DNA of 64,000 nucleotides from Bradyrhizobium lablabi. Its GTDB lineage: Bacteria > Pseudomonadota > Alphaproteobacteria > Rhizobiales > Xanthobacteraceae. Below, one piece after another: positions 52,618 to 61,879 of the stretch (position 1 is the first letter of the stretch; each line of letters begins with the position of its first letter). The notes beneath the pieces were generated by a model, which saw only the letters and a program-made list of their open reading frames with translations, searched no databases and was not told where the DNA came from. The stretch spans positions 186,001 to 250,000 of the forward strand of contig NZ_JAFCLN010000007.1 of the NCBI RefSeq assembly GCF_018129385.1, in the 5' to 3' direction. The position numbers and the translations under genes are program-made.

Positions 52618-53991
52618 CTACGCCGCCTTAAGCGCGAAGTCGCCCTCGCGCATGATACGCTCGACTGAGGCGATGAGCTCGGCGCGGCGCTGCTCGAGCA
52701 CCGCCTCGGGAAAAATCCGCTTGCCGTGCCGCTTCCTGATGACGCCGTCGATGATCACGGTGTCGACATTGCCGGCATGCGCTTGATCAGTGATCGATAG
52801 CAAGGGGTCATGCACCGGGAAGAGATTAAGGTCGGTAGCTCGGAGCATGACGATGTCGGCTTTCTTGCCGGGGGTCAGCGATCCGATCTGATCCTCGAGA
52901 CCGATGGCGCGGGCATTGCCGATCGTTGCCCAGGCCAGAGCCTCCCGCGACTTGATCGGAATGGTCTGCGGCGGCGGATTGCCGGCCGCGGCGTTGTCGC
53001 GAAGCGAGGCCCAGCGCGCATGCAACAGCGCCCCCTGCATCTCGCGGAACATCTCGCCGGTAACGATCGGCTCGACATCGATACCGATCGACGGCATGCC
53101 GCCAAATTTGCGCACCCGGAGCGTGACGGGTTCGGCGACGTGTCCGTGCAGTTCGGTGAGAACGGTCGCGGTAAAGGACGCACCGGATTCGACCAAAAGC
53201 TTTAGCTCCTCATCGTCGATGTAGTTGCCGTGCACGAGATTGTGGTCGGGACCGATCAGGCCCGCCTTGGCAAGTTTGGTGTAGCCGCCCGGCGCGATCT
53301 GGTCGGCCGGTTTGCGCGTGGCGTGCGATGTGGACAACAGATTCAGTTCGCGCGCGAGGCGGATGTCCTGCTCTGCGACCTCGTAGGTCCCCCAGTGCGG
53401 GCCGAGGATCGCCATCGCCAGCGTAACCAGACGATCGTCGCTGGCAAAGCGGCCGTTGCGCAGCGCCTCGATGCGGTCGCGGGGATGCGGGATATGGGTA
53501 TACGGTAATTCGCCCGGCTTGGTCGGCGGCTTCGCCGTACCATGGGCGAACACGGCTCGAATGCCTGACTCTTCAAGTCCATCGACCGACCGCTCGGCAT
53601 GTTCGAGCGAGGTCAGGTTGTGGCACCAGTCGAGGATGGTTGTGACGCCGCCGTCGATCTGGCCGAGCGAGCCGACGAGGTTGCCGAGATAATTGTCTTC
53701 AGGACCATAGCGCGTCGCGAGATTGGCGTGAATGTTTCGATGATAATCCGGACCCAGCCATTCCGAGCCGATGGCGCGAAGCCCGGCCTGCCAGGTGTGG
53801 ATATGGGCATCGATCAGGCCCGGCATCACGATCATGTCGCGCGCATCGATCGCCTCATCGACCTCGGCTTGAAGGCTCTTGCCAACCGCCGCAATCTTGT
53901 TGCCTTCGATCAGGACCTGCGCATCGCGGAAGTCGCCAATGGCGTCGTCCATGGTGACAAGCCAGCCGCACTCGATCAGGGTCCGTTTCAT
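52618..53991 (-). CDS. Amidohydrolase, paralogue 3
   Basis: 457 aa from ATG 53991 (MKRTLIECGW), chosen because both paralogues start with the same segment; two ATGs precede it in frame and the open frame reaches 54006. HxH in DAHIHTWQAGLRAIGSEWLG, His in STSHATRKP, His in NLVHGNYIDDEEL and Asp in SIGIDVEPIV are present. It is translationally close to the permease gene (stop at 54006). Confidence 0.92.
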   Translation of the reverse strand: MKRTLIECGWLVTMDDAIGDFRDAQVLIEGNKIAAVGKSLQAEVDEAIDARDMIVMPGLIDAHIHTWQAGLRAIGSEWLGPDYHRNIHANLATRYGPEDNYLGNLVGSLGQIDGGVTTILDWCHNLTSLEHAERSVDGLEESGIRAVFAHGTAKPPTKPGELPYTHIPHPRDRIEALRNGRFASDDRLVTLAMAILGPHWGTYEVAEQDIRLARELNLLSTSHATRKPADQIAPGGYTKLAKAGLIGPDHNLVHGNYIDDEELKLLVESGASFTATVLTELHGHVAEPVTLRVRKFGGMPSIGIDVEPIVTGEMFREMQGALLHARWASLRDNAAAGNPPPQTIPIKSREALAWATIGNARAIGLEDQIGSLTPGKKADIVMLRATDLNLFPVHDPLLSITDQAHAGNVDTVIIDGVIRKRHGKRIFPEAVLEQRRAELIASVERIMREGDFALKAA

Positions 53992-54005
53992 CATTTGCTC
54001 CAGCA

Positions 54006-54830
54006 TTATCTCGCACGCCAGCGGTCAACGATATTTCCGATGCGATCCTGCGCCTTGGTCAGGGCGATGCCCATCACGGCGAGCAGCAGAAGGATCGCGA
54101 ACACCTGCCCCGTCTCCAGCACCTGCCCTGCAAGCTGAAGCTTGGCGCCAAGGCCGTAACGCGCAGTCTGCATCTCGGCGGCGACCACCAGGATGATGGA
54201 GATGCCGAGCGCCAGCCGCAGGCCACCGAAGATCGCCGGCACCGCCGCAGGCAGCACCACTTTGCGTTGGATTTGCAGCTGCGTGGCGCCGAGATCACGC
54301 GCGGCGAGGATGAGGCCTTCATCGCATTGGCGCACGCCGATGATGGTGTTGATCAGGATCGGAAAGATGCATCCGAGCGCGGACAACGCGATCTGGAAGG
54401 CGTTGCCCGTTCCGAGCCAGATCACCAACAGCGGCAGCAGCGCGATTTTCGGCACCGGGTAGATCGCGGCGATGAAGATGTCGCAAATCGCGTAGATCCG
54501 CCGCGACATGCCCATCAGCAGGCCAAGCCCGATGCCGATGATGGCTGCCAGGACAAAGCCGCCGAAGATACGGTACAATGTCACCACGAGGTCGTAGGCG
54601 AGTTGCTTGTAGGCGAAGAGTTCATAAAGCGTCACGACCACGAGCGACGGACGCGGCAGGAACACTTCCGGTACATTGCCGACGCGGACGCCGACTTCCC
54701 AGAACACGAGGAAGAGCGCCATCGCGACCGGGCCATACCACCAGGTGTCGTCGCGCAGGCGGACCTCCGCCTTCTGCATCGATTTTGAGGTTTCGGCCTC
54801 GGCGCGGGCTGATTGTTCGACCTGAGTCAT
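54006..54830 (-). CDS. ABC transporter permease, SsuC-like
   Basis: 274 aa, six predicted spans. The conserved loop AARDLGATQLQIQRKVVLPAAVPAIFGGLRLALG is typical of the SsuC/TauC/ThiX group. ATG 54830 after GAGGCGCCG. It belongs with the ATPase (54840-55640) and binding protein (55681-56742). Confidence 0.92.
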   Translation of the reverse strand: MTQVEQSARAEAETSKSMQKAEVRLRDDTWWYGPVAMALFLVFWEVGVRVGNVPEVFLPRPSLVVVTLYELFAYKQLAYDLVVTLYRIFGGFVLAAIIGIGLGLLMGMSRRIYAICDIFIAAIYPVPKIALLPLLVIWLGTGNAFQIALSALGCIFPILINTIIGVRQCDEGLILAARDLGATQLQIQRKVVLPAAVPAIFGGLRLALGISIILVVAAEMQTARYGLGAKLQLAGQVLETGQVFAILLLLAVMGIALTKAQDRIGNIVDRWRAR

Positions 54831-54839
54831 CTCGGCGCC

Positions 54840-55640
54840 TCAGCTCAACATCGACTTGCGCACTTCGTCGCGCAGCAGCCCGTAGATTTCGGAGAACAGG
54901 TCGCCGAATGCCTTTTCCTTCTGCACCTCGAAGCTGCGCGGACGCGGCAGGTCGATGTCGAGGGTAGCCGCAATCTTGCCCGGCCGCGCCGTCATCACCA
55001 CCACGCGGTCGCCGAGGAAGATCGCTTCCTCGATCGAGTGCGTGATCAGGATGACGGTCTTGGCGCTCCTCTCGACCAGTTCGGCCAGCTGTTCCTGGAG
55101 GTAAAGCCGCGTCTGCGCGTCGAGCGCGCCGAAGGGCTCGTCGAGGAACAGGATGTCGGGCGACATCACGATGCCGCGCGCGAGCCCCACGCGCTGCTTC
55201 ATGCCGCCGGAAAGCTGGCCCGGATAATGCTGCTCGAATCCGGCGAGATCGACCGCCTTGATCGCGGAGATCGCGCGCTCGCGCCGCTCAGCGACCGGCA
55301 CGCCCTGCAGTTCGAGACCGAATGCGACATTGTCGATGACGGTTCGCCACGGCAGCAGGTTGAAGGACTGCCAGACGGTCGCCATTCGCGGGGCGGCACC
55401 CGCGGTCAGCTTGCCCGATCCGTTGCCATAGAGGAAACGCACCTTGCCGTCGGTCGCCTCGACGAGACCGCGCATGATCAACAGCAATGTCGATTTGCCG
55501 CAGCCGGATGGGCCGACGATCGACGTCACTTTCCCGGCCGGGAATTGCGCCGACACGTCATTCAGCGCCACGGTCGGCGAGCGGTTCTTGCTGAGGAACC
55601 GGTGCGACAGTCCCTCGATGGAAATGGCCTCAAACTGCAT
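54840..55640 (-). CDS. ABC transporter ATPase, SsuB-like
   Basis: 266 aa from ATG 55640 (MQFEAIS); a longer open frame to 55739 lies in the binding protein gene. Walker [11 protein letters not shown]-loop WQSFNLLPW, signature [15 protein letters not shown] and Walker [12 protein letters not shown] intact. Confidence 0.93.
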   Translation of the reverse strand: MQFEAISIEGLSHRFLSKNRSPTVALNDVSAQFPAGKVTSIVGPSGCGKSTLLLIMRGLVEATDGKVRFLYGNGSGKLTAGAAPRMATVWQSFNLLPWRTVIDNVAFGLELQGVPVAERRERAISAIKAVDLAGFEQHYPGQLSGGMKQRVGLARGIVMSPDILFLDEPFGALDAQTRLYLQEQLAELVERSAKTVILITHSIEEAIFLGDRVVVMTARPGKIAATLDIDLPRPRSFEVQKEKAFGDLFSEIYGLLRDEVRKSMLS

Positions 55641-55680
55641 CGCTTGGCGGACTCCAGAAAATCCCGGCCGATGAAGCGGA

Positions 55681-56742
55681 TTACTTGAACGGGTTCTTCT
55701 CGGACAGCCGCTGCCAGGCCTCCTTAATCGCACGATCATCGAAGATTTCGTTCTCCGGCACGGCCTTGGCCAGGAGATCGGTGCGCTCGCGCCAGAACTT
55801 CTGTTGCGCCACGATCGAGGGCATGTTCGGAATGCCGTCGGGGTTCATGTAGGTCCAGCGCGGCCGCGTCTCGTCGATCACCTGCGTGGTCAGGCCGGTG
55901 TTCTCGGCGATGATCTTCAACACTTCCGGGTTACCGGATTTTGCGGCATCCATGAATTCGATGTTGGCTTGCATGATCGCCATCGAGAAGCGAACTGCGG
56001 CGGAATGCTGCTCGCGCAGGAATTTTCGGCTCGCGACCGAACATGCGAGCACGAAATCGGGAGCAAGCTCGTCGCTCCAGGTCGCGACCTTGCCGATTCC
56101 CTTGCTCTGCGCGGCATAGGCGCCGGGCAGCGGCAAATTCATGATGTCGAGCCGGTTCTGCTGCATCAACGGCAGGCTGACCTGGGGCGTCAGCCCCCAT
56201 TGCCACTCCGCATCATCGACCTTGAGGCCGGCCCGCTCGAGGCCGACGGTGTGCAGATAATGCGCGACGCTGCCGCGCGAGGAGATGCCGATCTTGGCGC
56301 CCTTGGCGAATTTGTAGCCGTCGACGTTGCGGAAACCTTTCTCCCACATCTGGTTGGACACGAGGATAGCGTTGGAACCCCAGCCCGGCGCTTCGCGCCC
56401 ACGCTCGAAAAACAGGCGGAGATTCGTGCCCTTGGCCATCAGGTTGAAGAGACCCGCACTCAGCGTGGCACCGGTGATGTCGAGTTCCCCCGCAGCCAGC
56501 GCCGGCATCGACAACGAGCCGTCAACATGGCTCGTGGGCACGACCTCGACCTTCAGCTTGTTGAAGTAGCCCTTGGCCTGCGCGATGTAATAGGGCCCCG
56601 CGGAAATGTAAGGCGCATAACCCATCCGGATGCGCACCGGCTCCATGAAGTCGGACTGCGCGATCACATAAGGAGCGTGGAAGACGCCCGCGGCTGCCGC
56701 CGCAGAGCCAGCCAAGAATCGACGTCGACTGAGCGCAGTCAT
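55681..56742 (-). CDS. ABC transporter substrate-binding protein, SsuA/ThiY-like, Tat signal
   Basis: 353 aa. Twin-arginine leader SRRRFLAGSAAAAAGVFHAPYVIAQ, then the NMT1/SsuA-like VRIRMGYAPYISAGPYYIAQAKGYF segment. First gene of the operon that continues through the ATPase, permease and three amidohydrolases. A LacI-type site (56770-56783) overlaps its likely promoter, so uptake and hydrolysis are probably co-regulated with ring cleavage. Confidence 0.9.
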   Translation of the reverse strand: MTALSRRRFLAGSAAAAAGVFHAPYVIAQSDFMEPVRIRMGYAPYISAGPYYIAQAKGYFNKLKVEVVPTSHVDGSLSMPALAAGELDITGATLSAGLFNLMAKGTNLRLFFERGREAPGWGSNAILVSNQMWEKGFRNVDGYKFAKGAKIGISSRGSVAHYLHTVGLERAGLKVDDAEWQWGLTPQVSLPLMQQNRLDIMNLPLPGAYAAQSKGIGKVATWSDELAPDFVLACSVASRKFLREQHSAAVRFSMAIMQANIEFMDAAKSGNPEVLKIIAENTGLTTQVIDETRPRWTYMNPDGIPNMPSIVAQQKFWRERTDLLAKAVPENEIFDDRAIKEAWQRLSEKNPFK

Positions 56743-56769
56743 GTTACCCCCTATTCGAATTTACCGGCT

Positions 56770-56783
56770 TGCAAACGATTGCA
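56770..56783. promoter_or_regulatory. LacI-type operator upstream of the transporter/amidohydrolase operon
   Basis: TGCAAACGATTGCA differs from the palindrome at 48723 by one base and lies 28 bases upstream of the binding-protein start. On the minus strand it overlaps a candidate -10 (TGCAAT, 56783-56778) placed 18 bases after TTGACA (56807-56802). Confidence 0.72.
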
Positions 56784-56807
56784 ACCACACCTCTATAATC
56801 CTGTCAA
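56778..56807 (-). promoter_or_regulatory. Candidate sigma-70 promoter of the transporter/amidohydrolase operon
   Basis: Minus strand: perfect TTGACA at 56807-56802, 18-base spacer, TGCAAT (4 of 6 matches) at 56783-56778. The -10 lies inside the LacI-type operator, a layout that suits repression. Confidence 0.45.
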
Positions 56808-56970
56808 CCGGGACGCCGTCAGGTAGCCGCATCAGATCGTATGCGCCACAACTCACTCGCGTCCCATGACTGCTCAGGGTTGCAAGCGAAGTCTCGATTC
56901 GAACAGATGATTTCCGATTCTCACGCGACGGCGGTAGCGCGCTGCCTGTTCGCCAAGGGCTGCAACCTTG

Positions 56971-57133
56971 GACCGCACCAGCTTCGCACCAGAAACGGCC
57001 TTGTCGAAACAGAACAAACGCGATCGGCGGCAATTTCGCATTGGGGCACAAAGCAAATCGCCTGCTTTGGCTGGTCGTCGCGGCCTTTCAGCCGGTCCAG
57101 AGCCTGCGAGCGGAACGTGCAGTTCGCCGCTGT
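56971..57133. repeat. Module junction scar: end arm joined to start arm without the tRNA core
   Basis: GACCGCACCAG(C)TTCGCACC from 56971 matches the module-end arm at 19787 (27 bases, one mismatch), with CGCACCAGAAAC at 56985-56996. It then passes into GATCGGCGGCAATTTCGCA and, at 57102-57133, a CCTGCGAGCGGAACGTGCAG block that matches the module-start arm at 20167. The tRNA-like core expected between them is missing. It marks the likely end of module 3. Confidence 0.55.
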
Positions 57134-57897
57134 TTAAAAGAGTCGGGTGCATATGAAACCAACTTCTCAACTCTCGTTCTCTTAGTCCGCCATGACAAAC
57201 AGAGCGGAAGATGCGGAGATGACCCGACCGCCGTGAACGGATCTCAAGGTTCACCGGTCTGATTGAGAGCATCTTTGGCAGATCTTGTTGACCTCGATTT
57301 TGAAGCCCCGATCGTCGGATATCAGTCTGCCGACTGTGACGAACTGGGCCAACAGTTTCGGGCTGCGATAGATAGTGCCGTGTTCGATGGCAGTCCGGAA
57401 GGACTGCAACGCGTGTCTTCTGCATGCCGACGTCCGTGATGGGGATGCATCTGAAAGCTAAAGAGCCAAATGAGCCTTTCGGTCCAATGGTGGCCTGGGC
57501 TGACAGACGCAGGTTTGCGGTTCCTATCGATTTTAACGGGGAACCGCTTGATGTGCTTGCCGCAGATAGCGCCGCATGCGGAGCATCCAGTGCTGCGCGC
57601 ACGGCTGCCGACGTGTGCTGGGCCGATATGAGTGCGCGCGAGTTCGTTGCCGACCTACGGAGGACGTCATTGAAAAGCGGTTATTGCACCAACTTAGCAT
57701 GGTTGTTCATCGTTAGAACGACACAGGCGCATCGTGCCGAACGAGCATGAGCAATGGGTCCTCGGTCTTACAGTTCAATAGGGACTCCGGGAGACGATCC
57801 ACGGAGACTGAGCTGGACTGGCCTCCTTGAGATCGCTCATCTCGCCGGCGCAATATGAAGCGGAACAGGCGCCGCAAGGCCCCCATCCTCGGGCTAG
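57134..57897. other. Gene-poor stretch after the scar
   Basis: About 760 bases without a convincing gene. Open frames on both strands are long only because of base composition; none gives a recognisable domain, good ribosome site or consistent codon use. It may be decayed mobile DNA or an old gene remnant. Confidence 0.45.
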
Positions 57898-58461
57898 TCA
57901 GAATGGAGATAAAGCATTGAAAAATCTCGCGGCATTTCTTGCATAGTGAGGTGCCGTCGCAAGCAGCTCTTCTCGCTCCTGTTCCGTGAGTATGCGGCGC
58001 AGCTTCGCGGGTGCTCCTGTCCAGAGCTCTCCAGCAGCTATCCTCTTGCCTGCTGTAAGCAAACCTCCCGCGCCGAGAACGCCACCTGTCTCGATTATTG
58101 CTCCGTTCATGACGACGGCACCCATACCCACAAAGGCTTTGTCGTGCAGGCAACAGCCATGAATGATGCAGGCATGCCCAATAGTGACATCGTCGCCAAT
58201 GATCGTGGAGAACTCGCCGGGATCAACGTGAACGATCGTTCCGTCCTGGATGTTCGTACGTTTTCCTATCTGGATGAAATTGGCGTCCCCGCGCAGCACG
58301 CAGTGAAACCACACTCCGGATTCCGCGCCGACCCTCACGTCCCCTATGATCGCTGCGGTGGGTGCGATCCATGCCGTCGGATCGATCGTCGGCTCGGCAT
58401 CGCCAAGCCGGAAAATCGGCGATCCTGGTTGAGCTGCCGTCCTTCGAAAATTCACGTTCAT
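57898..58461 (-). CDS. Gamma carbonic anhydrase family protein (left-handed beta helix)
   Basis: 187 aa from ATG 58461. Hexapeptide repeats of the LbetaH fold are clear (WIAPTAAIIGDVRVGAESGVWFHCVLRGD, IQIGKRTNIQDGTIVHVD). Zn ligands are seen as His in TIVHVD and the two His in GHACIIHG. The family includes gamma carbonic anhydrases and the CoA thioesterase PaaY. Here it is downstream of a CoA ligase, which favours a PaaY-like helper function (inference). Last gene of the module 4 operon. Confidence 0.9.
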   Translation of the reverse strand: MNVNFRRTAAQPGSPIFRLGDAEPTIDPTAWIAPTAAIIGDVRVGAESGVWFHCVLRGDANFIQIGKRTNIQDGTIVHVDPGEFSTIIGDDVTIGHACIIHGCCLHDKAFVGMGAVVMNGAIIETGGVLGAGGLLTAGKRIAAGELWTGAPAKLRRILTEQEREELLATAPHYARNAARFFNALSPF

Positions 58462-58471
58462 TATCGTATCC

Positions 58472-58864
58472 TCAAAGGTAGTAGCTCTTGTGAATGATCT
58501 TCCACTCACCCTGGCAGAGAGCGAGATTGAACAGATCCTGGCCGTCCATGGTCCGCGGGCCCATGACGAAGCTGAAGGCTACTCTTACGCTTGCAAGGTG
58601 GTCGACGATGCTGATCTCGATCTCCCGTGCCTTTTCCTCGGCATTGTCGTATTTGGCGTGGAGTGAACCGATCGATCCGACGAACTCATCGAGCGTGATC
58701 GTCTTGATCTCGTCGCCTTTGACGTAATAGTGCTGAATATTCGCCTTGGGGTGAAACGTTTCACGAAACGATTTCTCATCCCACGTTCTGACCGCCGTCA
58801 AATACTTCGAGATCACTTCCCCTACGGCCTGTTTCCTGTTTTCGATTGTTGCGCTTTCGCTCAC
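58472..58864 (-). CDS. NTF2-like / putative lumazine-binding family protein, second copy
   Basis: 130 aa from GTG 58864 (GGGAG upstream). Same length and layout as the protein at 22789-23181: VISKYLTAVRTWDEKSFRETFHPKANIQHYY near the start and CQGEWKIIHKSYYL at the end. The two are distant in sequence. No signal peptide. It lies between the CoA ligase and gamma-CA genes. Function not assignable beyond a small ligand or substrate pocket. Confidence 0.82.
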   Translation of the reverse strand: MSESATIENRKQAVGEVISKYLTAVRTWDEKSFRETFHPKANIQHYYVKGDEIKTITLDEFVGSIGSLHAKYDNAEEKAREIEISIVDHLASVRVAFSFVMGPRTMDGQDLFNLALCQGEWKIIHKSYYL

Positions 58865-58890
58865 GACGCTTCTCCCTTGCGATCCCAGTG

Positions 58891-60432
58891 CTAGATGGCA
58901 CGACCCGACGCATTCCAATAATGCGCCCGGATATCTTTCTTCAGGACCTTCCCGACATTGCTGCGTGGGAGCGCGTCCCAGATCGCAACAGTCTTGGGCG
59001 TCCTGACGCTCCCAAGCCGATCCTTGCAAAGTTCGATGAGCTCACTCTCGCAAACGTTCGCGCCCGGCTTCAGCTCGACAACGGCCGTGACGGCCTCGCC
59101 CCATTTCTCGTCGGGGATACCGATGACAGCGCAATCCTGGATCGCCGGATGCGTCCACAAGACCTGCTCCACTTCGCCGGGATAGACGTTGAAGCCGCCG
59201 CTGATAATGATGTCCTTGCTGCGGTCGACGAGATGGACATAGCCCAACCCATCCTTGACGCCGATATCGCCGCTCCGGAACCAGCCATCGCGAAATGCTG
59301 CGGCGGTCGCCTCGGGATTGGACTGATATCCTCCACACAGGTTCGCGCCGCGGCAAACGACTTCACCCCTCTCCCCAGGTCCGACGAACCGGCCCTCCTC
59401 GTCTTGAACATCGATCATGACGAGGGGGCTACCTCGGCCGATGCTGCCGAAGCGCGATGACTGAAGCGCTTCCGCGTGTTCGTCCGGCCCCATGATTGAA
59501 ACGGTGCTGGTCGCCTCCATCAGTCCATAAAGCTGGGTCATCACCGGGCCGAACACGGCCCACGCTTCGCGCAGTTTCTCGAGAGAGATGGGTGCGGCGC
59601 CGTACATCAGATGCCGCAGCGATCCGAAGTCGTACTTCCCCGGCACATTTCGCGCCAACATCATGTAGAGAAGCGTTGGCGGGACAAACAACGTTGTTAT
59701 CTTGTACCGCTCAATCGCTTCCAGGATATGATCGGGATTCGGCTTGGACAGAATGACATTCACGCCACCCTGAGCGAAGACCGCATGGGCGACCTCGCCG
59801 GCAACGTGAGAGAGCGGCGTAGCGACGAGATTGACGGGCTGGCTCTCGGCAAACAGTTTCAGCCGATAGTTCACGATCAGGGTCAGCCAATTGGCGCTCA
59901 CGCGCATGACGCCTTTCGGACGGCCAGTCGACCCGCCGGTGGAGATCAGCGTCACCGTATCAAGGGGCGCAATGTTGATATCCTGAGGAGCCGCCGAAAA
60001 CGATCCGCAAAATTCGTCAAGGGATGGGCAGTCCGACATGCTGCGGTTCAGGACAACGATCCCTCTAAGGCTGGGCACCTTCTCCCGCAGGAAATCAATG
60101 TGCTCACCAAATTGCTCGTCGATGAATAGCCATTCCGCGCCGAACGCCTCCATATTCGCCGCGCACTCCGAGGCGATCGAGCGGAAATTGATCGGCATCC
60201 AGACAAAAGGCGTACGGTGGATTCCAAGCTGAACAGAGAAGAACAAGGGATTGTTCGGGATCCAGCTCGCAACCTTGGCGCCAGGGGCAAGGCCCGTTGC
60301 CAGCATCGCGGCCGCTATCTTGCGGCTCTCTGCCTGGATCTGGCCATAGGTCGCGACTTCGTCCGCATAGATGACAGCCGGCGCGTCGGGCCGCAGGTCA
60401 GCTTGCTTGTCAAAAAAGTCAAACAATCGCAT
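58891..60432 (-). CDS. AMP-dependent acyl/aryl-CoA ligase
   Basis: 513 aa from ATG 60432 with GGAGAGA upstream; a longer frame is rejected. ANL superfamily motifs: TLISTGGSTGRPKGVMR (P-loop), YGLMEAT, GWFRSGDIGVKD, DRSKDIIISGGFNVYPGEVE and the catalytic Lys in PRSNVGKVLKKD. It activates a carboxylic acid to its CoA thioester with ATP. The start overlaps the nitroreductase stop by 14 bases. The substrate is unknown. Confidence 0.92.
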   Translation of the reverse strand: MRLFDFFDKQADLRPDAPAVIYADEVATYGQIQAESRKIAAAMLATGLAPGAKVASWIPNNPLFFSVQLGIHRTPFVWMPINFRSIASECAANMEAFGAEWLFIDEQFGEHIDFLREKVPSLRGIVVLNRSMSDCPSLDEFCGSFSAAPQDINIAPLDTVTLISTGGSTGRPKGVMRVSANWLTLIVNYRLKLFAESQPVNLVATPLSHVAGEVAHAVFAQGGVNVILSKPNPDHILEAIERYKITTLFVPPTLLYMMLARNVPGKYDFGSLRHLMYGAAPISLEKLREAWAVFGPVMTQLYGLMEATSTVSIMGPDEHAEALQSSRFGSIGRGSPLVMIDVQDEEGRFVGPGERGEVVCRGANLCGGYQSNPEATAAAFRDGWFRSGDIGVKDGLGYVHLVDRSKDIIISGGFNVYPGEVEQVLWTHPAIQDCAVIGIPDEKWGEAVTAVVELKPGANVCESELIELCKDRLGSVRTPKTVAIWDALPRSNVGKVLKKDIRAHYWNASGRAI

Positions 60433-61153
60433 AGCTGTTCTCTCCAACCCGCGTGGATCCGCTGTCGACCGCCTCAATAAACGTCGCAAAGCTGTCGACC
60501 GGTTCGCGCTCGGTCGCGAGTTGGTTCGCAGGTGCGCTGCTGTCGCCGTATCCAAGCGACATGCCGCAAACGACGATTTCGTTCTCGGGAAGCTTGCAAA
60601 TCGGACGAATGATGTCGTGGTAGTGGCGCCACGCTGCTTGCGCACAGCTATCCAGCCCGACATCGCCAGCGGCGAGCATAAGCGATTGCAGGAAGATACC
60701 GTAATCCAGCCAGCTGCCCTGTTGTAGGCTGCGGTCGATGGTGAAAATCAGACCGACGGGAGCGCCAAAGAACTCGAAATTGCGGCCGGCGATCGACCAG
60801 CTGGCAGCGCGGTCGCCCCGGGCTACACCCAGTAACTGATAGAGCGCAAACCCTACCGTTCGCCGTCGCGTCAGATAGGGTTCGAACAGCGGCTCTGGAT
60901 TATAGTCGTATTCGCCGAACGGCTTTGGAGGCCTTTCCCGCTCCGGTTCCAGCTCACGTTTTGCAAGCACCTCCCAGACAAGCCGGTCTTTGGCCTCGCC
61001 CGTGAGAACATAGACCCGCCAAGGCTGCATGTTCGTTCCGCTCGGCGACCGGGCCGCCGCGTGCAGAATTTCACGGATCAGCTCTTGCGGCACCGGCTTC
61101 GGCAGGAAGCTGCGCACGGATCGCCGGCGGTGGAGAAGTTCAATGACACTCAT
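60419..61153 (-). CDS. Nitroreductase family flavoprotein
   Basis: 244 aa. FMN-binding start RRRSVRSFLPKPVPQELI and SPSGTNMQPWRVYVL, then the C-terminal EIVVCGMSLGYGD motif. The family reduces nitro groups, quinones or alpha,beta-unsaturated compounds with NAD(P)H. It is translationally coupled to the CoA ligase and 15 bases after the LivF gene. Confidence 0.9.
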   Translation of the reverse strand: MSVIELLHRRRSVRSFLPKPVPQELIREILHAAARSPSGTNMQPWRVYVLTGEAKDRLVWEVLAKRELEPERERPPKPFGEYDYNPEPLFEPYLTRRRTVGFALYQLLGVARGDRAASWSIAGRNFEFFGAPVGLIFTIDRSLQQGSWLDYGIFLQSLMLAAGDVGLDSCAQAAWRHYHDIIRPICKLPENEIVVCGMSLGYGDSSAPANQLATEREPVDSFATFIEAVDSGSTRVGENSYAIV

Positions 61154-61168
61154 GTTCGCCTGACCATT

Positions 61169-61879
61169 CTAGAGCCCTCCGAGGAACGTCTTGCGCACGG
61201 AGGGATTCGACCTCAGCTCCGAGGAGGCGCCTTGCAGAACCAATGTGCCGACACGGAGAACGTAAGCGCGGTCAGTGACCTCGAGCGCTTTCGTCAGATT
61301 TTGCTCTGCCAGGACGACGGCCGTACCGGCTTTGGCAATCTCAGGAATTCTCCAGAGAACCTCGTCGGTCAGCTTTGGCGACAGTCCAAGCGACGGCTCG
61401 TCGAGGAGAAGTAGCCGCGGCTTGCTCATCAAGGCCCGGCACACGGCCAGCATCTGCTGCTGCCCCCCGGAGAGCGTCCAGCCGAGCGAACGCTCCTTTT
61501 CCTTCAGCGCAGGAAAGATCGTGTACATCTGGTCGATCAGGCGTCGCGTCTCCGCTGCGTTCGAGAACGACGCAACTTCCAGATTCTCCCGGACCGACAG
61601 CCCGGGAAATACCCTTCGCCCCTCCGGCGAGTAGCCGATTCCAAGGCGCGCACGCAGGTGAGCCGTCACGGCCCGCACGTCGGCTCCGTCGAATAGAAGC
61701 TCGCCTTGACTGAGCGCAAGCAGACCGATGATGCTTTTGATGAGCGTGGTCTTCCCCGCGCCGTTCGCTCCAACCAGCGCAACGGCCTCGCCTTGCTCGA
61801 CGTACATTGTGAGTTCGTTCAACGCGGCAATCTCGCCGTAGCGAACGCTGAGATTCCGAGTTTCGAGAATGTACTTCAC
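61169..61879 (-). CDS. Branched-chain-type ABC transporter ATPase, LivF family
   Basis: 236 aa. Walker A GANGAGKTT, signature LSGGQQQMLAVCRAL and Walker B LLLLDEPSLGLSP. The start overlaps the LivM-LivG fusion stop (ATGA). Part of the module 4 importer. Confidence 0.93.
   Translation of the reverse strand: MKYILETRNLSVRYGEIAALNELTMYVEQGEAVALVGANGAGKTTLIKSIIGLLALSQGELLFDGADVRAVTAHLRARLGIGYSPEGRRVFPGLSVRENLEVASFSNAAETRRLIDQMYTIFPALKEKERSLGWTLSGGQQQMLAVCRALMSKPRLLLLDEPSLGLSPKLTDEVLWRIPEIAKAGTAVVLAEQNLTKALEVTDRAYVLRVGTLVLQGASSELRSNPSVRKTFLGGL

Noticed and set aside
57424..57750. 108-codon plus-strand open frame in the gene-poor stretch
   Set aside because: No recognised domain, no clear ribosome site, and competing frames on both strands; kept as non-coding.
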